In this document: positions 1-5,177 of the stretch, one piece after another
How the letters are laid out: each line of letters opens with the position of its first letter
How positions within the stretch are numbered: the stretch's first letter is position 1
Assembly (NCBI GenBank): GCA_030640275.1
Contig: DAOWJR010000022.1
Coordinates: forward strand, 1-10,012
Source: Actinomycetes bacterium
GTDB taxonomy: Bacteria; Actinomycetota; Humimicrobiia; JAHJRV01
Length of the DNA stretch: 10,012 nucleotides
Direction: 5' to 3'
The notes under the pieces: generated by a model
What the model saw: only the letters and a program-made list of their open reading frames with translations
The model's database searches: none
What the model was told of the DNA's origin: nothing
Program-made: the position numbers and the translations under genes

Positions 1-2
1 AG

Positions 3-83
3 TTTATAGATATGAATAAAGACAAAGTTATAATCAAAATTAATAGTAGATTACCCACTACAGGAGAAGCTATAAATTTCTAA
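3..83 (+). CDS. C-terminal end of an unidentified protein (5' end outside window)
   Basis: The frame starting at base 3 is open from the window edge to a TAA at 81-83 and encodes 26 residues ending in LPTTGEAINF. The TAA is followed immediately by the ATG of the next gene (TAAATG, zero gap), a typical arrangement for translationally coupled genes in one operon. That spacing is the main reason to accept it as coding. The visible residues are a mix of charged and beta-prone residues (KVIIKI). I recognise no family from so short a piece. LPTTG looks like a sortase motif, but no hydrophobic stretch follows it, so that reading is not supported. Confidence 0.5.
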   Translation, partial: FIDMNKDKVIIKINSRLPTTGEAINF

Positions 84-1247
84 ATGCTTACAAGTCATAC
101 AACCTTGAAGAAAACCCCTAAGGAAAAATTAGAGGCTGATTTAGCTAATATGCTTAAAGAGGTAAGGATTGATACTCCGTTTAAGATGAAGTCTATGTTT
201 CCTGTCTATAGTCTTGTTAAAAAGCCAGGGGTTCCAGAATATGCTAATACAATAGCAGAAGTTAATCTTCCATATTGTTTGCATCTTCCAAATGGATATG
301 AGGTGGATGTTAATTTATTAGAGAAAAAATGTAAAGCTAAAGTTATATTTAAGAAAGTGTGGACTAATAAAGCAAAGGATTCAAGCGAAGTTGATCTATT
401 TGCGAAAGATAGAGCAACCTATTTTAAAAAAGGGACAATTACTTCCCCAGTTCTCCCTCACAAAGAAGAATTGGGTTGGGAATTAAACTTTACTGGTAGA
501 AATGTAGAAAAAACTAAAGATAATTCAGGATATTTTAGGTACACTAAATTACAAGTTTTATTTAATACAAATTATAAAAAAAGAGAAATTGAAAAACATA
601 AATTAGACACTGTACAAAAAGAGATAAGCGAGAGGGTTTCTGAAATAGTTAATAAAATTCTTGATATATATAGATACATAACAAAAGAAGAATATATAGA
701 AAGGCTGGGCTCTTTAAACATTAACAATGTTTATTTTTTTGAACTCGACATCGGATTTTATCCTGTTGGTATGAGAATAGAAGGAGCTACAATGAATAAA
801 TCAGAAAATTATATTAAGAAAATAAAAGATATGTTAGTGAATGACGAGTCACCACCTTTATATAAACTTCTACTTCTAAATTCTAAATCTTCCTTGAATA
901 AAAAAATGTTTACCTTTTCTGTAGTATCTTCATCCCAGGCATTAGAGATTTTTTTAGAAAATTTTCTTATTGAGAAATATAGGGAAATAGGTTTCTCAGA
1001 AGAAGAAACAAATGACAAACTTAACCAAAGTTGGAGAACAAAAGATAGATTAAAAGTTTTATTAAAAGAGACTATTAACCATTCTCTTTTAGAAGAAAGA
1101 ATTCTTTGGGATAAATGGTGCAATATGTATGACAAAGTGAGGAATGAAGTTATTCATCGTGGGAAAGAACCGACACCGAAAGAGACAAAAGATGCTTTGG
1201 AATTGAATAAAAAGGTAATTAAATGGATTCACAAGAAGGTTAAGTAA
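84..1247 (+). CDS. HEPN-like domain protein, function unknown
   Basis: This encodes a 387-residue soluble protein with no signal peptide or membrane segment. The N-terminal half (about 1-200) is beta-rich and charged and I do not recognise it. Residues about 285-387 form a helical region whose features fit HEPN-type domains: a helix with SSSQALEIFLENFL, then a W/Y-rich helix, then RNEVIHRG. The last gives R353-X4-H358, matching the RX4-6H signature. HEPN domains are often RNases in toxin-antitoxin, abortive-infection and other defence proteins, but inactive or sensor versions are also common. The ATG directly abuts the upstream stop. The AGGAG at 62-66 lies 17 bases away, rather far, so coupling to the upstream gene probably matters. 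HEPN is inferred from the motif and helical context; the target and role are unknown. Confidence 0.7.
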   Translation: MLTSHTTLKKTPKEKLEADLANMLKEVRIDTPFKMKSMFPVYSLVKKPGVPEYANTIAEVNLPYCLHLPNGYEVDVNLLEKKCKAKVIFKKVWTNKAKDSSEVDLFAKDRATYFKKGTITSPVLPHKEELGWELNFTGRNVEKTKDNSGYFRYTKLQVLFNTNYKKREIEKHKLDTVQKEISERVSEIVNKILDIYRYITKEEYIERLGSLNINNVYFFELDIGFYPVGMRIEGATMNKSENYIKKIKDMLVNDESPPLYKLLLLNSKSSLNKKMFTFSVVSSSQALEIFLENFLIEKYREIGFSEEETNDKLNQSWRTKDRLKVLLKETINHSLLEERILWDKWCNMYDKVRNEVIHRGKEPTPKETKDALELNKKVIKWIHKKVK

Positions 1248-1362
1248 AATTAGGAGATAAATTTAGGCTTCTATAAACTCTCTTGATTTCCAATAATTTA
1301 TCCTTCATCATTGCCATATACTCTTTATTTTTAAAAGGACCTAGTAAAACTTTCGAGATTAG
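1240..1362 (-). pseudogene. Possible relic of a SPOR-like C-terminal domain
   Basis: On the minus strand an open stretch between stops reads LISKVLLGPFKNKEYMAMMK and continues to a TAA at 1240-1242, overlapping the end of the HEPN gene. The V-x-L-GPF-x-NKE-x(n)-M-x-x-KL pattern resembles SPOR domains, which bind denuded peptidoglycan (V-x-V-GPF-x-xx-x-A...L). There is no plausible start or upstream domain. It would be a decayed fragment at best, and a chance resemblance in about 40 codons is quite possible. Confidence 0.2.
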
Positions 1363-1418
1363 CTAATTTATCTAAATAAAACTTAATATATAATATAAAT
1401 TCTTGCTTTTGCACAAAG

Positions 1419-1462
1419 AGGAATTTAGGAAGTAAAAAAATTACTTCTTAAGTTCCTTTTTT
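1419..1462 (+). terminator. Rho-independent terminator-like hairpin
   Basis: The arms are 1419-1435 (AGGAATTTAGGAAGTAA) and 1441-1457 (TTACTTCTTAAGTTCCT). They pair over 17 positions, including two G-U wobbles, around a five-A loop, and a T run follows at 1458-1462. Stem plus U tract is the intrinsic-terminator design, although the stem is less GC-rich than usual. It lies 170 bases past the HEPN gene and directly before a small ORF, so it may end the HEPN transcript or act as an attenuator. Confidence 0.65.
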
Positions 1463-1475
1463 ATGGAGTAAACTT

Positions 1476-1604
1476 TTGAGCAAAACAAAAAGAAATATTA
1501 AAGATAAATATATTTTAAAAGAATTAATAGAAAGTTATTATCTTTTAATAGAAATAATGGAAAATCCACAGAAGCAGGGATATAGGATATATAGCATTGA
1601 TTAA
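1476..1604 (+). CDS. Small ORF, 42 residues, possibly part of a decayed gene
   Basis: A TTG start at 1476 has GGAG at 1465-1468 seven bases upstream, a reasonable ribosome binding site. It encodes a Lys/Glu/Tyr-rich helical peptide beginning MSKTKRNIKDKYILKELIES. It ends in YRIYSID, four bases before the ATG of the next small ORF, which lies in another frame. Together the two would make one protein of about 90 residues if a frameshift separated them, so they may be halves of a broken phage-type gene. I recognise no family. Real translation is uncertain, because AT-rich DNA yields such ORFs by chance. Confidence 0.35.
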   Translation: MSKTKRNIKDKYILKELIESYYLLIEIMENPQKQGYRIYSID

Positions 1605-1608
1605 AAAA

Positions 1609-1749
1609 ATGAGGTTCGGACCAAGAGAACCAATAAACTTAAAACTTTTTGATTTTAAAAAAGACGTAGATAATGAAATTAAATCTCTTACATATAAAAT
1701 ATTAAAAAAAATAGGATTGGATAAATTGCCGGACGGGATAAAAAAATGA
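1609..1749 (+). CDS. Small ORF, 46 residues, unknown
   Basis: ATG at 1609 to TGA at 1747. The peptide begins MRFGPREPINLKLFDFKKDV and continues as a charged helix ending LPDGIKK. There is no clear ribosome binding site; translation could be coupled to the preceding small ORF, whose stop is four bases upstream. The composition (GPREP turn, then amphipathic helix) looks more protein-like than random AT-rich sequence. It may be the frame-shifted second half of a single gene that starts at 1476. No family is recognised. Confidence 0.35.
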   Translation: MRFGPREPINLKLFDFKKDVDNEIKSLTYKILKKIGLDKLPDGIKK

Positions 1750-1867
1750 TATTATAAAAATGGTGTTGAATTAATGAATAATAAATAAAAAGGCTGTATT
1801 AAAAAACTATTTAAAAGATAACTATATAAATATCTATAAAGAAGTTTTATGTGAAATTAATATCTAA

Positions 1868-1876
1868 AGGAGGAGG
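1868..1876 (+). promoter_or_regulatory. Strong Shine-Dalgarno fixing the start at 1885
   Basis: AGGAGGAGG lies eight bases before the ATG at 1885, inside AAAGGAGGAGGG. It is the best ribosome binding site in the window and makes that start secure. Confidence 0.85.
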
Positions 1877-1884
1877 GCATATAT

Positions 1885-2475
1885 ATGGAAATAATAGAAA
1901 TTGTGTTTCGTTATTGGCCGTGGCCTATTCTTGTTTTTGTTTTTATCATGATGTTTAAAAAGCAAATTTCTGAATTTTTACAACGTCTTAAAACATTGAA
2001 AATATTTGGTACGGTTCTTGAGACCGGAATTCCTCCAGAACAGAAAAAAGAGGAAATAACGAAATCGTTGCCACTAGAAAAAGAAATCATAAAGGACGTT
2101 GGAGAGGAAGATAGAGAGATAATAACAAAGAAGTACACGGAACTTTTAGAAAAATATACATTTGAGTTGACTTTAAATGCTATTTATGGTACTCAGATGG
2201 ATTTGCTTGAGTTTCTATCGAAAAAGGGAACTTTGGGGGAGAAATATAGCGGCTTGAAAAGGTTTTATTATTATTTTATCGTACGACCGAAATTAGTGGT
2301 TACTACAACAGAAACAAAATATTTTGGATTTTTGAAAGATATGGAATATATCGAATATGTGGGTGAGGGCGAAGAACAGATTGTTAAAATTACACCCATC
2401 GGTTTAGATTTCTTATCATATGTTAAAAGACTATACCCAATAACATATAGAGATAGACCTGGGATGAAGTTTTAG
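1885..2475 (+). CDS. Membrane-anchored protein with possible winged-helix domain
   Basis: This encodes 196 residues. Residues about 8-24 (aromatic WPWPILVFVFIMM) form one membrane segment with basic residues after it, so the rest is probably cytoplasmic. Residues 45-85 are a charged linker. Residues about 88-185 alternate helices and strands: QMDLLEFLSKKG, a helix FYYYF, then a beta pair with LKDMEYIEYVGEGEEQIVKI and TPIGLDFLSYV. A KITPIGLDFL ending of this kind is common at the end of winged-helix folds. I infer a single-span protein with a C-terminal winged-helix or similar sensor domain. It is preceded by a near-ideal ribosome binding site and followed 63 bases later by a secreted protein. 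The family and function are unknown. Confidence 0.75.
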   Translation: MEIIEIVFRYWPWPILVFVFIMMFKKQISEFLQRLKTLKIFGTVLETGIPPEQKKEEITKSLPLEKEIIKDVGEEDREIITKKYTELLEKYTFELTLNAIYGTQMDLLEFLSKKGTLGEKYSGLKRFYYYFIVRPKLVVTTTETKYFGFLKDMEYIEYVGEGEEQIVKITPIGLDFLSYVKRLYPITYRDRPGMKF

Positions 2476-2510
2476 TAGCAATATCTTTTATGATAATTCT
2501 TTTATATAAG

Positions 2511-2545
2511 AAAGAGTAAAAATCTAAGAGGTAAAAAAATGAAGA
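2511..2545 (+). repeat. Diverged direct repeat, copy 1 (leader of the secreted-protein gene)
   Basis: The stretch from AAAGAGTAAAA through the ribosome binding site AAGAGGT (2526-2532) to the ATG matches 3774-3809 with three substitutions and one inserted base. It covers exactly the translation start region of the secreted protein. Confidence 0.6.
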
Positions 2546-3747
2546 AAAGTATCATTTTAATAACAATTATCTCATTATTATTAACTTTGTTTATTTCTAA
2601 CATTACATTAGCTCAAGGAATGAACAGTAGTATAAATGTAGCTGTAAAATGTGAGAAAAAGGCTGATAAAGAAGTAGCATATATAGGAGATATAATAAAT
2701 TATAAGGTGATAATTACTAATATAGGAAATGTACCGATAAAAAATATTAATCTTATAGATAGCATCGGAATTGAACTTGAATATGGTAGTTTAAATCCTA
2801 ACGAAAGTATTGTTGCTGAATATGGAACTGATGTATATGAGAAATATTTTCCTTCAATTACGAATAAAGTAAAAGTTATAGCTGAATACAATGGACAAAA
2901 AATTACAGATGAAGATGAAGTTACAGTAAAAGTAAAATGGGAATTATCCCCAGAGCCACTTGATTGCAGAACACTCACAAGAGATATATACCTGATAGCT
3001 GAACAAATATTAAATATTGATCGTACAAAATATTCTATACTCATGAAAGAAAAATATACAGGGTATGAATTGTATAGACGACGAACATTTGTTCCAATAA
3101 GAGGAAGCAAAGAGATTGTTATTTATGTTTATAGAATTGAAGATGGAAAACTTATAAAAACTATAGAAGGGATCCTTAAAGCAGATGGAAATTGCAATAT
3201 TACTTTCCAAATAAAAAGCGAAGAAAAAAAGGAAATCAAACCCTGTAATTGTTCTCTTGTAGTACTTAAAAGAGATGAAGCTGGACACCCAATTAATGGT
3301 GCTGTATTTAAAGTAGATGGAATTGAAAAGACTATCAGAGATGGTGAAGCAAGATGGGATGATCTAGAATGTGATATTACATATGAAGTTAGAGAGATTT
3401 CGCCTATAAAACAAAGTAAAAGAATACATTTAGGGGATTGTGGGGAGAGAAGTACTATAACAATAGTTAACAAAATAGAAGAAGAAGTAACAGAAGAAAC
3501 TACGATAGAGGATGATTATTCAAAGCCCGTTCTAAGAATGGGAAGTCGAGGTTATTGGGTAGTTGAATTACAGAAAATGTTAAACTATGCAGTGTATAGA
3601 ACCACAAATGATTTAGTATTAGATGGTGCTTTTGGACCAAAAACAAACCATGCTGTAGTTTTCTTTCAAGATCGTTGTAATATTACTGTTGATGGTATTG
3701 TAGGACCTCAAACATGGGGGCTTTTAAACGCAGTTTGTAACCAATAA
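2539..3747 (+). CDS. Secreted multidomain protein with C-terminal peptidoglycan-binding domain
   Basis: A 402-residue exported protein. Residues 1-25 are a classic signal peptide: MKK, a long hydrophobic core, and likely cleavage after ITLA. Residues about 45-133 resemble DUF11/CARDB-type extracellular beta domains (YIGDIINYKVIITNIGNVPI). Residues about 140-232 are unassigned. Residues about 237-312 look like a prealbumin/SpaA-type domain (LVVLKRDEAGHPINGAVFKV, later YEVREI and ITIVNK). After a Glu/Thr-rich linker, residues 330-398 are a PG_binding_1 domain: VLRMGSRGYWVVELQKML, LDGAFGPKT and VDGIVGPQTWGLL. No catalytic hydrolase domain is visible, so it probably anchors to cell-wall peptidoglycan as a surface or structural protein rather than as a lysin. 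The start has the ribosome binding site AAGAGGT at 2526-2532. Cysteines (C143, C219, C236, C238, C278, C301, C380, C400) may form disulfides or bind metal. Confidence 0.85.
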   Translation: MKKSIILITIISLLLTLFISNITLAQGMNSSINVAVKCEKKADKEVAYIGDIINYKVIITNIGNVPIKNINLIDSIGIELEYGSLNPNESIVAEYGTDVYEKYFPSITNKVKVIAEYNGQKITDEDEVTVKVKWELSPEPLDCRTLTRDIYLIAEQILNIDRTKYSILMKEKYTGYELYRRRTFVPIRGSKEIVIYVYRIEDGKLIKTIEGILKADGNCNITFQIKSEEKKEIKPCNCSLVVLKRDEAGHPINGAVFKVDGIEKTIRDGEARWDDLECDITYEVREISPIKQSKRIHLGDCGERSTITIVNKIEEEVTEETTIEDDYSKPVLRMGSRGYWVVELQKMLNYAVYRTTNDLVLDGAFGPKTNHAVVFFQDRCNITVDGIVGPQTWGLLNAVCNQ

Positions 3748-3773
3748 ATAGGAACTGAGATTAGACATTTATA

Positions 3774-3829
3774 AAAGAGTAAAAGTCTAAGAAGTAAGAA
3801 AAATGAAAAATGCCTTAGCAAAAAAGTGA
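3774..3829 (+). repeat. Direct repeat, copy 2, with a nine-codon vestigial ORF
   Basis: This repeats the leader of the secreted-protein gene (2511-2545), including a ribosome-binding-site-like AAGAAGT and an ATG at 3803. The ORF stops after eight residues (MKNALAKK) at 3827-3829. It reads as a duplicated gene start whose coding part has been lost, or as a short leader peptide upstream of the 3851 gene. The first reading fits better because the similarity includes the non-coding bases. Confidence 0.5.
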
Positions 3830-3850
3830 TTTTATAATTTAATTTAAAAC

Positions 3851-4366
3851 ATGAATATAAATCTACTTAATGTAATAATAGAATTCTTACTAGGTTGCAT
3901 AGAGCAAATAATTAAAATCTTTTCTGAGCCTACCTCTAAAAGAATAGAAACTTATAGAAAACGTAAATCAGGAATTAGAAATGGAATCACCGAATGTATA
4001 GAAAATGTTGAAAGTATAAATGACTTACGAGAGTTATACATAATAGCACGTGATGAAGATTTTGAGAGAATTAATGTTAAAGATGTATTTAAAAGAAATA
4101 AAATAAAAATAGATAAAATAAAAAAATTGCTTTATCCTGATTACCAGATTACAAAAAATAAGGAATTAAAGGAAAAAATAATTAAAAATATAAAAACAAT
4201 TATAGATAAAAGCAAACTGATTAATGAGTGTCTTGATAAATGTTATAAAGGAGAGAATGGAAATCAGTATCATCGTTTGAAAGTTTTAACAGGATTAGGT
4301 AAATATAAAGAAGATTTTGATAAACAAATAAATAATCTTAAAAAACTTTTAAATGAAGTATATTGA
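3851..4366 (+). CDS. Unknown helical, lysine-rich protein
   Basis: A 171-residue protein I do not recognise. The first 24 residues (NLLNVIIEFLLGCIEQIIKIF) form a hydrophobic or amphipathic helix, either a marginal membrane segment or a surface helix. The rest is predicted almost wholly helical and very rich in Lys, Ile, Asn and Glu, with possible coiled-coil stretches at about 75-125 and 150-168. No catalytic motif is visible. There is no ribosome binding site before ATG 3851. A TATAAT at 3833-3838 lies 12 bases upstream and could give a near-leaderless transcript, but no good -35 was found. It is the last gene before the phage packaging control region. Its very AT-rich codons resemble those of the other region 1 genes. 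Confidence 0.6.
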   Translation: MNINLLNVIIEFLLGCIEQIIKIFSEPTSKRIETYRKRKSGIRNGITECIENVESINDLRELYIIARDEDFERINVKDVFKRNKIKIDKIKKLLYPDYQITKNKELKEKIIKNIKTIIDKSKLINECLDKCYKGENGNQYHRLKVLTGLGKYKEDFDKQINNLKKLLNEVY

Positions 4367-4428
4367 ACAAGATCAATTAAAAATAAAATAAAAAATGAAA
4401 AAAAAATAAAGAACTAAAAAAATTTAAA

Positions 4429-4457
4429 TTCCCGATCGATTTAATAGAGTTCCCGAT
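4429..4457 (+). promoter_or_regulatory. Two direct TTCCCGAT repeats 21 bases apart, possible activator sites
   Basis: TTCCCGAT occurs at 4429-4436 and 4450-4457. The period is 21 bases, two helical turns, so both copies face the same side of the DNA. They lie 36 bases before a TTGACA (4494-4499). This is the geometry of a tandem-bound activator, such as a phage late-gene regulator. The bound protein is unknown. Confidence 0.4.
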
Positions 4458-4493
4458 TAAATACAACAGTAGCAGCAAGGAATAAAGAAATAC

Positions 4494-4499
4494 TTGACA
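4494..4499 (+). promoter_or_regulatory. Consensus -35 hexamer upstream of the packaging genes
   Basis: TTGACA is a perfect sigma-A -35. The only perfect TATAAT nearby (4510-4515) is just 10 bases away and inside the palindrome. At a normal 16-18 base spacing only weak AT-rich -10 candidates exist (about 4516-4523). The promoter may need an activator or may not be functional. Confidence 0.35.
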
Positions 4500-4504
4500 A
4501 AATT

Positions 4505-4546
4505 GCTATTATAATAAAAATATAGCATATTTTTATTATAATTAGC
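4505..4546. repeat. Long AT-rich palindrome upstream of the HNH gene
   Basis: ATTATAATAAAAATAT (4508-4523) is the exact reverse complement of 4527-4542, with AGC as a three-base centre. Outside this, GCT (4505-4507) pairs with AGC (4544-4546) across a one-base bulge at 4543. There is no T tract after it, so it is not a simple terminator. An operator, cruciform or regulatory RNA hairpin is more likely. Confidence 0.7.
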
Positions 4547-4579
4547 CAGAGGTGGGTAAAGAAATAAAAATTAATATTA

Positions 4580-4603
4580 AGAGTCCGAAAGGGCTCTTTT
4601 TTT
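4580..4603 (+). terminator. Intrinsic terminator-like hairpin just before the HNH gene
   Basis: AGAGTCC (4580-4586), a GAAA tetraloop (4587-4590) and GGGCTCT (4591-4597) form a seven-pair stem with one wobble, followed by six Ts (4598-4603). This is a textbook intrinsic terminator. It sits only 12 bases upstream of the HNH start, between the promoter-like region and the gene. It therefore either ends upstream transcription or acts as an attenuation or antitermination point for the packaging genes. Confidence 0.75.
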
Positions 4604-4615
4604 ATTGGAGTTTAA

Positions 4616-4954
4616 ATGCCATATAAACCAAGATCAGGATGTAGATACCCAGGATGTCCTAATAGAGCAGAGAAAGGAAGTAGCTACTGTAGTAAACACA
4701 GAAAACAAAAAGAAAGAGAACGTTCCACATCAACAGCCCGGGGTTATAACTACCGCTGGCAAAAAGTAAGAAGAATGTATTTAAGAGAGAATCCTTTATG
4801 TGTTGAATGTCTTAAAGAGGGGTGGGTAATCCCCGCAACAGTAGTAGATCACATAGAACCCCACAGGGGTGACCAAGCTAAGTTCTGGGACAGCGATAAC
4901 CTCCAAAGCTTATGTGAAAGCTGTCACAACAGGAAGACAGCGTTGGGAAAGTAA
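4616..4954 (+). CDS. Phage HNH endonuclease of the packaging module
   Basis: 112 residues, a typical size for phage HNH proteins encoded beside terminases. The N-terminal zinc site is C9, C14, C25 and H28 (GCRYPGCPNRAEKGSSYCSK). The HNH core follows. C62/C65 and C100/C103 form the structural zinc site, and the catalytic motif is VDHIEPH (H79), N95 in SDNLQSLC and H104 in CHNRK. In cohesive-end phages such HNH proteins act with the terminase and are needed for cleavage at cos (established for HK97-type phages). Here it is followed by the putative cos region, then the methyltransferase and terminase genes, which fits that role. The start has GGAG at 4607-4610, five bases upstream. All key residues are present, so it is probably functional. 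Confidence 0.93.
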   Translation: MPYKPRSGCRYPGCPNRAEKGSSYCSKHRKQKERERSTSTARGYNYRWQKVRRMYLRENPLCVECLKEGWVIPATVVDHIEPHRGDQAKFWDSDNLQSLCESCHNRKTALGK

Positions 4955-4988
4955 AAAGAATATTAAATTATACAAAACTATATAACAA

Positions 4989-5009
4989 TGCACACCGAAT
5001 GCGTGTGCA
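4989..5009. repeat. Small inverted repeat after the HNH gene
   Basis: TGCACAC (4989-4995) and GTGTGCA (5003-5009) form a seven-pair stem with a seven-base loop. Only two As follow it, not a T run, so it is not a classical terminator. It lies between the HNH stop and the G-rich cos-like region and may be part of the packaging site or an mRNA-stabilising hairpin. Confidence 0.45.
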
Positions 5010-5037
5010 AAATTATTTAAAAAGTTTATAATAAAAA

Positions 5038-5137
5038 GGGGGTAGGGGGTATCAAAAGTATAGAGCCCTAAGAAGCCCAAACCGCGGGGTAGGACAGCGT
5101 ATGTTTCCGCGAGTTAGGGTAGGGGGGTCATTTTTTA
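5038..5137 (+). other. Putative cos (cohesive-end) packaging site
   Basis: A 100-base non-coding, GC-rich island in AT-rich DNA, placed between the HNH gene and the methyltransferase/terminase genes. TAGGGGGT (5043-5050) opens it and TAGGGGGGT (5120-5128) closes it in the same orientation. Inside are ATCAAAAG, GAGCCCTA, the self-complementary CCGCGG (5082-5087), and CGCGG (5083-5087) inverted against CCGCG (5107-5111). From memory, a GGGGGT-(A)TCAAA ... CCGCGCGGGG ... CGCGAA-TT-AGGGGGGT layout recurs between HNH and small-terminase genes of Gram-positive cohesive-end phages. The overhang would probably fall at or near the CCGCGGGG core. The cut position is not determined here. Confidence 0.7.
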
Positions 5138-5177
5138 GGCACAAAATTAGATAATCTTAAAAATTAATACAAAAACT

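Larger units (their letters stand above)
1248..1884. other. Gene-poor stretch with a hairpin and small or decayed ORFs
   Basis: About 640 bases without a substantial gene. It holds a possible minus-strand relic up to 1362, a strong terminator-like hairpin at 1419-1462, two tiny plus-strand ORFs (1476-1604 and 1609-1749), and an A/T-rich leader ending in the strong ribosome binding site of the next gene at 1868-1876. A TATAAT at 1389-1394 lacks a convincing -35 partner. No tRNA or repeat array was seen. Confidence 0.6.

Noticed and set aside
54..83. LPTTG sortase anchor at the end of the first partial protein
   Set aside because: A sortase signal needs a hydrophobic segment and basic tail after LPxTG. 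Here only six residues follow before the stop.
809..1135. Minus-strand ORF of 108 codons
   Set aside because: Antisense to the HEPN-like gene, with low-complexity Ser/Phe composition and no ribosome binding site or family resemblance.
2700..3473. Three overlapping minus-strand ORFs of 92-136 codons
   Set aside because: They lie antisense to the secreted-protein gene, overlap one another, and have compositions (runs of S, F, I) typical of the complement of AT-rich coding DNA.
4494..4515. TTGACA plus TATAAT as a standard promoter
   Set aside because: The spacer is only 10 bases, too short for sigma-A promoters. Only the -35-like element was kept, at low confidence.
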